From: Arthrobacter globiformis
Lineage (GTDB): Bacteria > Actinomycetota > Actinomycetes > Actinomycetales > Micrococcaceae
NCBI RefSeq assembly: GCF_030817195.1
Contig: NZ_JAUSYZ010000001.1
Location: 3,162,001-3,226,000 of the forward strand
Length of the DNA stretch: 64,000 nt
Direction of reading: 5' to 3'
Both the position numbers and the translations under genes were made by a program. The notes beneath the pieces are model-generated. The model did no database searches. It had not been told where the DNA came from and was given only the letters and a program-made list of their open reading frames with translations. This document shows, piece after piece, positions 1 through 6,903 of this stretch. Within the stretch, counting starts at the first letter, position 1. Every line of letters begins with the position of its first letter.

Positions 1-973
1 GTCCGGTCAGTGCCACAGCCGCGACCAGGGTGAGCAGACCCGCCAGCGCGGCGGTGCGCGGCCCGAGACGGTCGGTGAGTAGGCCCATCAGCGGTGAGAG
101 GGCGTACATCCCCGCGATGTGCAGGGAGATGGTCAGGCCGATCAATGCGATGGTGTCCGGATTACCGGCCGTGTGTCCGGCGTGGTGCTGCATGTGCAGC
201 GGTGTCATGGACATCACGGCGACCATCACGGCGTGGGCCGCAATGACAGCGATGACGGCTCCGCGGGCCGTGGGGTGCTGCTTGACGATCCGCCATCCTT
301 CCCGCCACGCGCCGGAGCGCTTGGAAGCAGGCAGAAGGTCCACCCCGTCGAGGGCGCGACGGGTCAGGAGCGGGTCCGGATGCAGGGACAGTGCCACGAT
401 GGCAGCGCCGACCACCATCCCCAGCGCGGAAATCAGGAAGGGGCCGGCAGCAGGCGGAATGTCCAGCCAGCCGGCCAGGACGGCACCGGGGGCCACCATG
501 TTGGGACCTGCCACAGCGCCGACGGTGATCGCCCACACCACCAGGGACAAGTCCCGTCCGCGGTGGGCAGGCTCGGCCAGGTCGGTGGCCGCAAAGCGGG
601 CCTGCAGGTTCACCGCCGAGGCCAAACCCACCAGGAAGGCCCCGCCGAGCAGGAGCACGAACAGTTCCGCGGTCACTGCGGCGACCATCAGGAACGTGCC
701 GGCGATCGCTGCAGCCAGGCCGACGGTGAGCGCCACCCGGCGTCCCCGCCGCAGGGCCAGCCGGGAGAGCGGAATCGCCGTGACAGCGGTGCCCAGGGTG
801 AGGGCGGTGTTGACGGACCCGGCCCACGCTTCGGAGCCTGCCAGGTCAACCGCCAGGATCGAGCCCAGCGCCAGGGTTGACCCGTTGCCCAGGCCGGAGA
901 AAATCTGTGCGACCGACAGGGTCCGCACGACGCGGCGCTGCGTGGAACGGGTTGCTTCGGCGGTGCTGGTCAC
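1..973 (-). CDS. MFS transporter, C-terminus cut by window edge
   Basis: The translation has the repeated hydrophobic helices of a major facilitator superfamily exporter. It starts at a GTG preceded by a GAGGGGA-like ribosome binding site. About 324 codons are visible, so the last helices of a usual 400-residue protein lie outside the window. The central loop after helix six is charged, as is typical of MFS proteins. The substrate cannot be told. It is divergent from the CGNR-type stub at 1043, an arrangement that suggests the lost regulator once controlled it. Membrane location is certain by composition; drug or metabolite export is inference. Confidence 0.8.
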   Translation of the reverse strand, partial: MTSTAEATRSTQRRVVRTLSVAQIFSGLGNGSTLALGSILAVDLAGSEAWAGSVNTALTLGTAVTAIPLSRLALRRGRRVALTVGLAAAIAGTFLMVAAVTAELFVLLLGGAFLVGLASAVNLQARFAATDLAEPAHRGRDLSLVVWAITVGAVAGPNMVAPGAVLAGWLDIPPAAGPFLISALGMVVGAAIVALSLHPDPLLTRRALDGVDLLPASKRSGAWREGWRIVKQHPTARGAVIAVIAAHAVMVAVMSMTPLHMQHHAGHTAGNPDTIALIGLTISLHIAGMYALSPLMGLLTDRLGPRTAALAGLLTLVAAVALTG

Positions 974-1031
974 GTTGTGTGGTCCCCTCGGGCAGGTGCT
1001 CGTCGTGGAAAACTCCACAAGACAACTGTGC

Positions 1032-1061
1032 TGTCATGGTTCATGCAGTTCAACCATGACA
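1032..1061. promoter_or_regulatory. 10-bp inverted repeat across a start codon
   Basis: Arms TGTCATGGTT and AACCATGACA are perfect complements separated by 10 nt. The repeat covers the ATG at 1043 and lies about 60 bp upstream of the divergent MFS start. This fits an operator for autoregulation of the CGNR gene and perhaps of the transporter. The right arm is also coding sequence, so a chance palindrome is possible. Confidence 0.4.
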
Positions 1062-1354
1062 ACATGCACGGGGTGCGGCTGGCGGAATCACTCGTCAACA
1101 TGCTCGCCGACGGCATGTGGGACAGCGACGCGCTGAAGGATCTCCTGACCAGCCACCTGTTCCGCTCGCCCAGGGGCCCGCGGCTTGGTACCCGTGAAAG
1201 CTACGACGCGTGCATACCGGCAACCGTGGGCGTCAGCACCATGTCGTCGAGTTTGGGCAGGGCGTGCCGGAGCCGGTGCCTCGCTTCATGCAGGGTCTGT
1301 TCAGCCAGCCGAAGACTGGCGTCGTCGTCCACGGCGATGGTCGCCGCACCTTGA
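1043..1354 (+). pseudogene. 5' remnant of CGNR zinc-finger regulator gene
   Basis: The reading frame opens with MQFNHDNMHGVRLAESLVN, which resembles the N-terminus of CGNR-domain (ABATE) regulators of about 180-200 residues. Similarity appears to last to about residue 45. The frame then runs into sequence antisense to the 3' end of the zinc exporter and stops at 1354. The C-terminal zinc finger with its CGNR motif is absent. I read this as a deletion that fused the start of a regulator gene to the neighbouring locus near 1180-1200. Family assignment is from memory of the N-terminal pattern. Confidence 0.5.
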
Positions 1355-2361
1355 AGGCGGTGCCCAACCCACCGCAGCTGCACGCGCTTCACGTCGATCA
1401 CGCCAGGCGTACCCTCAAGGGCGTGGCGGGCGCGGTCCACGAGTTCCGGCTCGATTCCGTCCATCAGCCGGCGCCCGATGCTGCGGACGGTTCCCCACAG
1501 CAGCATGATGATGGCCGCGGAGATCAGCAGGCCAACGATCGGGTCCGCCAAGGGGAAACCGAGCATGACGCCGCCGGCGCCGAGAACCACAGCCAGCGAC
1601 GTGAAGCCATCCATCCGCGCGTGAACGCCGTCGGCAACCAGCGCCGCCGAGCCAATCCGCCGCCCGATCCTGATGCGGTAGATCGCCACTGCTTCGTTTC
1701 CGGCGAAGCCGATCAGCCCTGCGCCGATGACCCAGCCCAGATTCTGGAGCACCTGCGGGTGGATCAGCCGGTCCACCGACTGCCAGGCCGCCAGGACCGC
1801 CGAGAGAGCAACGACGGCGACGATGAACAGCCCTGCCAGGTCCTCTGCCCGGCCGAAGCCATAGGTGTAGCGGCGGGTGGCCGCACGGCGCCCCAGAATG
1901 AACGCCACCCAGAGAGGAACGGCGGTCAGGGCGTCGGAAAAGTTGTGAATCGTATCGGCCAGCAAGGCAACCGAACCGCTCACCAGGACGACAAGGAACT
2001 GCAGTACGGTCGTCCCGAGCAGCATGAACAGGCTAATCTTCAGCGCCCGGATGCCCTGCGCGCTTGCTTCCAGGGCGTCATCAACAGAGTCGGCCGCGTC
2101 ATGGGTGTGCGGGATGAACAGCTCGAATAGCCAGCCCTTCAGGCCCTTGTGATGCGTATGCCCGTGACCGTGCGAGTGGTCGTGGCCGTGTGAGGGGTCG
2201 TGATCGTGCTCGTGCTCACTGTGATCGTGCTCGTGCTCGTGCTCACTGTGATCGTGCCCGTGCCCGTGCCCACTGTGATCGTGCCCACTGTGCTCGTGCT
2301 CGTGGCGGTCCGGGGCGCTTCCGCCCGCGGGCACGCCGGTGGTCTGCGTCCGGTCGCTCAT
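1201..2361 (-). CDS. Cation diffusion facilitator (zinc exporter)
   Basis: This 386-residue protein is a CDF-family exporter, expected to exchange cytoplasmic Zn2+ (or Cd2+/Co2+) for protons. Residues 20-72 are a histidine-aspartate-glutamate-rich tail that can bind metal. The core has the expected helices and both HxxxD metal-site motifs: HNFSD at 139-143 in the second helix and HARMD in the fifth. A C-terminal cytoplasmic domain of about 80 residues follows. Its start overlaps the stop of the upstream arsR-type gene by 4 bp (ATGA), so the two are co-translated and the metal sensor probably controls the exporter. Metal specificity is inferred from the family. Confidence 0.92.
   Translation of the reverse strand: MSDRTQTTGVPAGGSAPDRHEHEHSGHDHSGHGHGHDHSEHEHEHDHSEHEHDHDPSHGHDHSHGHGHTHHKGLKGWLFELFIPHTHDAADSVDDALEASAQGIRALKISLFMLLGTTVLQFLVVLVSGSVALLADTIHNFSDALTAVPLWVAFILGRRAATRRYTYGFGRAEDLAGLFIVAVVALSAVLAAWQSVDRLIHPQVLQNLGWVIGAGLIGFAGNEAVAIYRIRIGRRIGSAALVADGVHARMDGFTSLAVVLGAGGVMLGFPLADPIVGLLISAAIIMLLWGTVRSIGRRLMDGIEPELVDRARHALEGTPGVIDVKRVQLRWVGHRLQGAATIAVDDDASLRLAEQTLHEARHRLRHALPKLDDMVLTPTVAGMHAS
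2200..2300. repeat. Imperfect tandem repeat encoding the His-rich tail
   Basis: Short GTGATCGTGCTC-like units recur and encode HEHEHDHS-type repeats of the exporter. Such tracts can gain or lose units by slippage, changing the metal-binding tail without breaking the frame. Confidence 0.8.
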
Positions 2362-2726
2362 GATGCGGTTCCCTTCATGCGGTGGTGGGACGGCTGCCCG
2401 CCGAGCGCATGCTCGGCCTGGAAGATTGCATCCGCGACGAGCTGGCGTGCGTGCTCGTTTTCGAGCCGGTACAGGACCTTGGTCCCGTCCTGGCGCGTGG
2501 AAACCATGCGCGCCAGCCGCATTTTGGCCAGGTGCTGGGACACCGCCGCCGGTGACTTTCCCACCACCTCGGCCAAAGCCCCCACGGCCATCTCGCCCTC
2601 GCGGAGAGCCAGGATGATCCGCACCCTTGTGGCGTCCGCCAGCATGGCGAAGATCTCAACTGCGAGCTCCACGTACTGGCTGTCGACGTCGAGCCTGCAA
2701 ACCTGCTTATCTGCGTTCATACGCAT
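2358..2726 (-). CDS. ArsR/SmtB-family metal-sensing repressor
   Basis: At 122 residues it has the usual winged helix-turn-helix: FAMLADATRVRIILAL, then the recognition helix SPAAVSQHLAKM and a beta wing ending YRLEN. The alpha-5 segment, after ENEHARQLVADAIFQAEH, keeps two histidines spaced like H86 and H100 of CzrA but lacks an obvious equivalent of CzrA H97, so the metal site may differ. It is the first gene of a two-gene unit with the zinc exporter. There are two in-frame ATGs (2726 and 2720) and no Shine-Dalgarno sequence, so it may be leaderless. Metal-relieved repression of itself and the exporter is the family role. Confidence 0.9.
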   Translation of the reverse strand: MRMNADKQVCRLDVDSQYVELAVEIFAMLADATRVRIILALREGEMAVGALAEVVGKSPAAVSQHLAKMRLARMVSTRQDGTKVLYRLENEHARQLVADAIFQAEHALGGQPSHHRMKGTAS

Positions 2727-2728
2727 AT
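2709..2728. promoter_or_regulatory. Candidate ArsR operator
   Basis: ATCTGCGT-tcat-ACGCATAT is an 8-bp inverted repeat with one mismatch. It overlaps the start codon(s) of the arsR-type gene and adjoins an AT-rich promoter-like stretch. ArsR/SmtB operators are usually AT-rich imperfect palindromes over the promoter, so position and form fit. Not proven. Confidence 0.35.
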
Positions 2729-2797
2729 ATTGTCATAAGAGCGGACGGTCCGACGACGGCGGGCGCTACCGGTTATCAGTCGCACCGTGTTTTGTCC

Positions 2798-2803
2798 TAG
2801 TGT
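2798..2803 (+). promoter_or_regulatory. -10 box for a likely leaderless ABC gene
   Basis: TAGTGT lies 8 nt before the ATG at 2812, and no Shine-Dalgarno is visible. This spacing places the transcription start at or next to the start codon. Confidence 0.4.
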
Positions 2804-2811
2804 CTACTTCT

Positions 2812-3597
2812 ATGAGTGATGTTCTTGAAATGGCCGCCGTCAGCGTTGTGCGCGGAGCCAAAACGCTCCTGAGCAAGGTGGACTGGCAGGTCAGGGAAGG
2901 CGAGCGGTGGGTCATCCTTGGACCCAACGGCGCCGGCAAGACCACTCTGCTGCAGATTGCCGCTGCGCGGCTCCATCCCACCAGTGGTGTCGCCGGCATC
3001 CTGGACGAAAGCCTCGGAAAGGTTGACGTCTTCGAACTGCGGCCGCGGATCGGCCTCTCCTCGGCCGCCCTGGCCAACCAGATCCCCGAATACGAGAAGG
3101 TGCTCAACGTCGTGGTCACCGCGGCCTACGGCGTGACCGGCCGCTGGCGCGAGGGCTACGAAAAGGATGACGAGCGCCGCGCCTTTGCCCTCCTGAACGA
3201 CTGGGGCATGGGCCCGCTCCTGAACCGCAGGTTCTCCACGCTCTCCGAGGGTGAACGCAAGCGCGTTCAGATCGCCCGGGCCCTCATGACCGACCCCGAA
3301 CTGCTGCTGCTGGACGAACCCGCCGCCGGTCTCGACCTGGGCGGCCGCGAGGACCTGGTGCACCGCCTTAGCCAGCTGGCCATGGACGAGGATGCCCCCG
3401 CGATCGTGCTGGTCACCCACCACCTTGAGGAAGTCCCGCCGGGCTTCACTCACGCCATGCTCATGCGCGACGGCGGAGTGGTGGCTGCCGGGCCGGTCGA
3501 AGGGGTCCTCACGTCGGGCAACCTGAGCGAGACCTTTGGCCTGCCCCTGGACGTCTCGGTCAACGCCGGCCGTTACACGGCAACCGCCCGCCGCTAG
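2812..3597 (+). CDS. Stand-alone ABC transporter ATP-binding protein
   Basis: The 261-residue protein is one ABC ATPase domain: Walker A GPNGAGKT near residue 42, signature LSEGERKRVQIARAL (E replaces the usual second G), Walker B LLLLDEPAAGLD and H-loop VTHH. No ABC permease is nearby; the next gene, 18 nt away, is a TauE-like permease of another family. It resembles YlmA/ModF-like solitary ATPases, whose role is unclear. The ATG at 2812 was chosen because it gives the family N-terminus and follows a -10 box at leaderless spacing. It probably heads an operon with the next two genes. Confidence 0.88.
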   Translation: MSDVLEMAAVSVVRGAKTLLSKVDWQVREGERWVILGPNGAGKTTLLQIAAARLHPTSGVAGILDESLGKVDVFELRPRIGLSSAALANQIPEYEKVLNVVVTAAYGVTGRWREGYEKDDERRAFALLNDWGMGPLLNRRFSTLSEGERKRVQIARALMTDPELLLLDEPAAGLDLGGREDLVHRLSQLAMDEDAPAIVLVTHHLEEVPPGFTHAMLMRDGGVVAAGPVEGVLTSGNLSETFGLPLDVSVNAGRYTATARR

Positions 3598-3615
3598 CGG
3601 AGCGGCCCGCGCAAC

Positions 3616-4401
3616 GTGGAGTTTTTCAGCGGCATCCTTGTGTTCTTCGCCGGCCTCTGGGCGGGCACCATCAACAGCGTCGTCGGGTCCGGAACGCTTG
3701 TCACCTTCCCGGTGCTGATCGCCCTGGGCATCGCACCGGTAACGGCCTCCATGAGCAATGCCATGGGCCTCGTAGCCGGCGGCGCCGCGGGGGCGTGGGG
3801 TTACCGCCGCGAGCTGAAAGGCCGCGGCCGGCAGCTCCTGCGGCTGCTCCCGGCGTCCCTGCTGGGCGGCATCACCGGGGCCTGGCTCCTGCTCCACCTG
3901 CCGGAGAAGGTCTTCCACTACGCGGCGCCGGTCCTCATTGTCCTGGCCCTGCTGATGGTGGTGTTCCAGCCCCGGCTGCAGCGCTGGGTTCGAAACCGTG
4001 AGGAAAACCCCGAGCACGCCCTGCGGGACAAGCACCACGGCGTCTTGCTCGTGGTCCTCGTCTTCCTCGCCGGAGTCTACGGCGGCTACTTCGTGGCGGC
4101 ACAGGGAATCCTGCTGGTGGGCATCCTCGGCGTGTTCATGACGGGCACCATCCAGAACGCCAACGCCATGAAAAACGTCCTGGTACTGGGCGTGAACCTG
4201 ATCGCGGCCGCCTCCTATCTGCTGTTTGCCTTCGACCGGATCAATTGGGCAGTGGTGGCCATCATCGCCGTCAGCTCCCTCATCGGCGGCCTCGTCGGCG
4301 CCAAGGTGGGCCGCAGGCTGTCCCCGCCCGTACTGCGCGGCGTGATCTTTGCCCTCGGCCTGGTGGCGCTCGGGTTCCTGGTCGCGAACCTGCTCAAGTG
4401 A
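3616..4401 (+). CDS. TauE/SafE-family sulfite exporter-like permease
   Basis: This 261-residue integral membrane protein has the two-repeat layout of TauE/SafE (DUF81) proteins. Each repeat begins with a helix and a small-residue loop (WAGTINSVVGSGTLVTFP near the N-terminus, and VYGGYFVAAQGILL in the second half). About eight helices are expected. Known members move sulfoacetate, sulfite or related anions out of the cell, but most are untested. The GTG start sits 18 nt after the ABC gene stop. The substrate here is unknown. Confidence 0.85.
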   Translation: MEFFSGILVFFAGLWAGTINSVVGSGTLVTFPVLIALGIAPVTASMSNAMGLVAGGAAGAWGYRRELKGRGRQLLRLLPASLLGGITGAWLLLHLPEKVFHYAAPVLIVLALLMVVFQPRLQRWVRNREENPEHALRDKHHGVLLVVLVFLAGVYGGYFVAAQGILLVGILGVFMTGTIQNANAMKNVLVLGVNLIAAASYLLFAFDRINWAVVAIIAVSSLIGGLVGAKVGRRLSPPVLRGVIFALGLVALGFLVANLLK

Positions 4402-4420
4402 CTACGGAAATGACTGGACC

Positions 4421-5230
4421 GTGACTTTCCACTATCTCGAGTCTGCCGCGGACCCGCGCGTCGCCGACTACACCCAGCTGACGGACGTGCACCTCCGGAA
4501 ACTCCGAGAACCCGCCGAGGGCATGTACATCGCCGAATCCTCCCGCGTCCTGCGGCGCGCCCTCGCTGCCGGACACCGGCCACGGTCGTTTTTCCTCGCC
4601 GAGAAATGGGTTGCGGACCTCGCGGACATCTTCGAGCAGTACCCTGACGTTCCCGCGTACATCGGCAGCGCAGGCCTCCTGGAGGAAATCACCGGGTTCC
4701 ACCTGCACCGCGGAGCGATGGCGGCCATGCACCGCCCCGCCCCGGTTCCGCTGCCGGAACTGCTGGCCGGGGCCAGGCGCGTGGCGGTCCTCGAGGACAT
4801 CGTGGACCACACCAACGTGGGTGCCATCTTCCGGTCGGCAGCAGCACTGGACGTCGACGCCGTCCTGGTCTCGCCCCGCTGCGGCGACCCGCTGTACCGC
4901 CGCAGCGTCCGCGTCAGCATGGGCACCGTCTTCCAGGTGCCGTGGGCCAGGCTGGACAGCTGGCCGCAGGACCTGACCCTCCTCAAGGAGCAGGGGTTCA
5001 CGGTGGCAGCCATGGAGCTCACCGACGACGCCGTGGACCTGGACGAGCTGGCGGCAAGAAACCCGGAGCGGCTCGCCCTGGTGCTGGGCACGGAAGGTGC
5101 CGGCATGAGCGCAGACACGCTTGCCGCCGTCGACCTCGCCGTCAAGATCCCGATGCGCGCTGGCGTGGACTCGCTCAACGTCGCGGCGGCGTCCGCCGTC
5201 GCTTTCTGGGAGCTGCGGCCGCGCGCCTGA
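4421..5230 (+). CDS. TrmH/SpoU-family RNA 2'-O-methyltransferase
   Basis: A 269-residue SPOUT enzyme that methylates ribose 2'-hydroxyls of tRNA or 23S rRNA using S-adenosylmethionine. The N-terminal third is an RNA-binding substrate domain. The C-terminal trefoil-knot domain has the conserved motifs DHTNVGAIFRSAAAL, VLGTEGAGM and PMRAGVDSLNVAAASAVAFW. The GTG at 4421 is 19 nt after the permease stop; upstream in-frame starts would overlap the permease gene. The exact target nucleotide cannot be read from the sequence. Confidence 0.9.
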   Translation: MTFHYLESAADPRVADYTQLTDVHLRKLREPAEGMYIAESSRVLRRALAAGHRPRSFFLAEKWVADLADIFEQYPDVPAYIGSAGLLEEITGFHLHRGAMAAMHRPAPVPLPELLAGARRVAVLEDIVDHTNVGAIFRSAAALDVDAVLVSPRCGDPLYRRSVRVSMGTVFQVPWARLDSWPQDLTLLKEQGFTVAAMELTDDAVDLDELAARNPERLALVLGTEGAGMSADTLAAVDLAVKIPMRAGVDSLNVAAASAVAFWELRPRA

Positions 5231-5357
5231 CCGCGCGGAGCGCCGGGTTCGTTAGATCCACCGCCATCGGCTATGATTGATAGCTGGTTCCCCTGTGTTT
5301 TTCGCTGGCCTTTCGGCTGGTCGAAGCACGGATGGAAGCCATCCCATTCATACCTGG

Positions 5358-5377
5358 CAACTGGCAAAATCCAGTTG
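5358..5377 (+). promoter_or_regulatory. Hairpin in the rpmE2 leader
   Basis: CAACTGG-caaaat-CCAGTTG is a perfect 7-bp stem with a 6-nt loop. It ends 20 nt before the rpmE2 start and just ahead of its AAAGG ribosome binding site. Actinobacterial L31 genes are known to carry ribosomal-protein leader RNAs, so autoregulation by bL31 is a reasonable idea. I cannot confirm a match to that RNA class, and I saw no Zur-type box. Confidence 0.4.
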
Positions 5378-5397
5378 CGTGAACAAAAGGTCCCATT

Positions 5398-5655
5398 ATG
5401 AAGTCTGATATCCACCCGAAGTACGAAGCTGTTGTTTTCAACGACCTGGCCTCCGGCACGAAGTTCCTGACCCGCTCCACCGTGTCTTCCTCGAAGACCA
5501 TCGAGTGGGAAGACGGCAACACCTACCCGGTCATCGACGTCGAAATCTCCTCCGAGTCCCACCCGTTCTACACGGGCAAGCAGCGCATCATGGACTCCGC
5601 TGGCCGCGTCGAGCGCTTCAACGCTCGCTTCAAGGGCTTCGGCGGCAAGAAGTAA
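5398..5655 (+). CDS. rpmE2: 50S ribosomal protein L31 type B
   Basis: The 85-residue sequence begins MKSDIHPKYEAVVFNDLASG and contains SSESHPFYTGKQ, the pattern of type B L31. It lacks the CxxC zinc ligands of type A, so it is the zinc-independent paralogue that can replace the zinc form on the large subunit. An AAAGG ribosome binding site precedes the ATG. It stands alone, with a leader hairpin upstream and a strong terminator just downstream. Confidence 0.96.
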   Translation: MKSDIHPKYEAVVFNDLASGTKFLTRSTVSSSKTIEWEDGNTYPVIDVEISSESHPFYTGKQRIMDSAGRVERFNARFKGFGGKK

Positions 5656-5680
5656 TTCACTTCTCCCCAAGGTTCTTTGG

Positions 5681-5710
5681 AAAGCCCGCACCGGCAACGG
5701 TGCGGGCTTT
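5681..5710 (+). terminator. Intrinsic terminator after rpmE2
   Basis: A perfect 12-bp stem (AAAGCCCGCACC with GGTGCGGGCTTT) and a 6-nt loop begin 25 nt after the rpmE2 stop. The run of T is short, as is common in actinobacteria. Confidence 0.85.
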
Positions 5711-5737
5711 CCGCGTTTGTGGGGCAGGATGGAAGGC

Positions 5738-6832
5738 ATGACTGCCACGCCAATATCTGCAAGGGGAGAGGCGGCCCCGGGGCTGCACGGCGAGTACAAG
5801 GTCCCGGGCGGCAAGCTCGTGGTGGTGGACCTGGACGTCGTGGACGGCGCTTTCGCGGACGTTTCCCTCAGCGGCGACTTCTTCCTCGAACCGGACGAGG
5901 CCCTCCTGGCCATCAACGCCGCCTTGGGAGGACTGCCGGTAAGTTCGACGGCGGCCGACATCGCCGCCGCCGTGGAGGCTTCCCTCCCGGAGGACGCGGT
6001 GCTGTTCGGGTTCTCAGCCGATGCCGTGGCCATCGCCGTCCGCAGGGCACTGGCGAAGGCCACCGCCTGGACGGACCACCACTGGAACATCATCGCGCCC
6101 AGTGTGCTGCCCACCCACCTCAATGTGGCGCTGGACGAGGTGCTCACCGAGGAGGTCGGCGCCGGCCGCCGCAACCCCACCATCCGCTTCTGGGACTGGG
6201 AGGAACCGTCAGTGGTGATCGGCAGCTTCCAGTCCTACCGCAATGAGGTACATCCCGACGGCGTGTCCCGGCACGGCATCACCGTGGTCCGGCGCATCAG
6301 CGGCGGGGGAGCGATGTTCATGGAGGCCGGCAACTGCATCACGTACTCGCTCTACCTGCCGCAGACCCTCGTGGACGGCATCAGCTTCGCCGACTCCTAC
6401 GCGTTCCTCGACGCGTGGGTCATGGCCGCCCTGAAGAAGCTCGGCATCGACGCCTTCTACGTCCCGCTCAACGACATCGCCACCGGCCAGGGCAAGATCG
6501 GCGGGGCCGCCCAGAAGCGGCTGGCCAACGGCGGCATGCTCCACCACGTGACCATGAGCTACGACATCGACGCCGACAAGATGGTGGACGTCCTCCGGAT
6601 CGGCAAGGAAAAGCTCTCGGACAAGGGAACCACCAGCGCCAAGAAACGCGTAGACCCGCTGCGCCGCCAGACAGGCCTGGCGCGCGCCGAGATCGTGGCG
6701 GCCATGATGGACGTGTTCGCCGAACGCTACGGGGCCACGCCGTCGGAGATCACGACGCAGGAGCTGGAGACCGCCCGTGAACGTGTCGAATCAAAGTTCG
6801 GCACGGACGCGTGGCTGCACCGGGTGCCCTAA
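5738..6832 (+). CDS. Lipoate-protein ligase-like, domains in inverted order
   Basis: A 364-residue protein that probably attaches lipoate, or a related acyl group, to a lysine of 2-oxoacid dehydrogenase or glycine-cleavage H proteins. The catalytic BPL/LplA domain fills the C-terminal two thirds, with RRISGGGAMF near residue 185 and lysine 253 in GQGKIGGAAQKR. Residues 10-105 look like the small LplA accessory domain (GKLVVVDLDVVDG, then SLSGDFFLEPDEALLAIN), which lies at the C-terminus in E. coli LplA. The ATG at 5738 has AGGA 7 nt upstream; earlier TTG and ATG codons are less well placed. It converges with pepN. Confidence 0.8.
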   Translation: MTATPISARGEAAPGLHGEYKVPGGKLVVVDLDVVDGAFADVSLSGDFFLEPDEALLAINAALGGLPVSSTAADIAAAVEASLPEDAVLFGFSADAVAIAVRRALAKATAWTDHHWNIIAPSVLPTHLNVALDEVLTEEVGAGRRNPTIRFWDWEEPSVVIGSFQSYRNEVHPDGVSRHGITVVRRISGGGAMFMEAGNCITYSLYLPQTLVDGISFADSYAFLDAWVMAALKKLGIDAFYVPLNDIATGQGKIGGAAQKRLANGGMLHHVTMSYDIDADKMVDVLRIGKEKLSDKGTTSAKKRVDPLRRQTGLARAEIVAAMMDVFAERYGATPSEITTQELETARERVESKFGTDAWLHRVP

Positions 6833-6836
6833 GGAA

Positions 6837-6903
6837 CCCATCGATTGCTCCCCAGCGGCCCTTTTGAGCCCTCATAAGGGCAGTTACGGAGCAACCGATG
6901 GGG
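6837..6903. terminator. Nested hairpin between convergent genes
   Basis: The outer arms CCATCGATTGCTCC and GGAGCAACCGATGG pair with one G-U-type mismatch. They enclose an inner GCCCTT/AAGGGC stem. The structure starts just after the ligase stop and covers the pepN stop codon, so it may end transcription from both sides. Confidence 0.5.

Noticed and set aside
30..1136. Long forward reading frame across the MFS gene
   Set aside because: It is antisense to a clear MFS transporter and reads as arginine/serine/alanine-rich nonsense, typical of shadow frames in high-G+C DNA.
2200..2300. Possible CRISPR-like or satellite repeat
   Set aside because: The repeats are in frame and encode the histidine-rich tail of the zinc exporter; there are no spacers.
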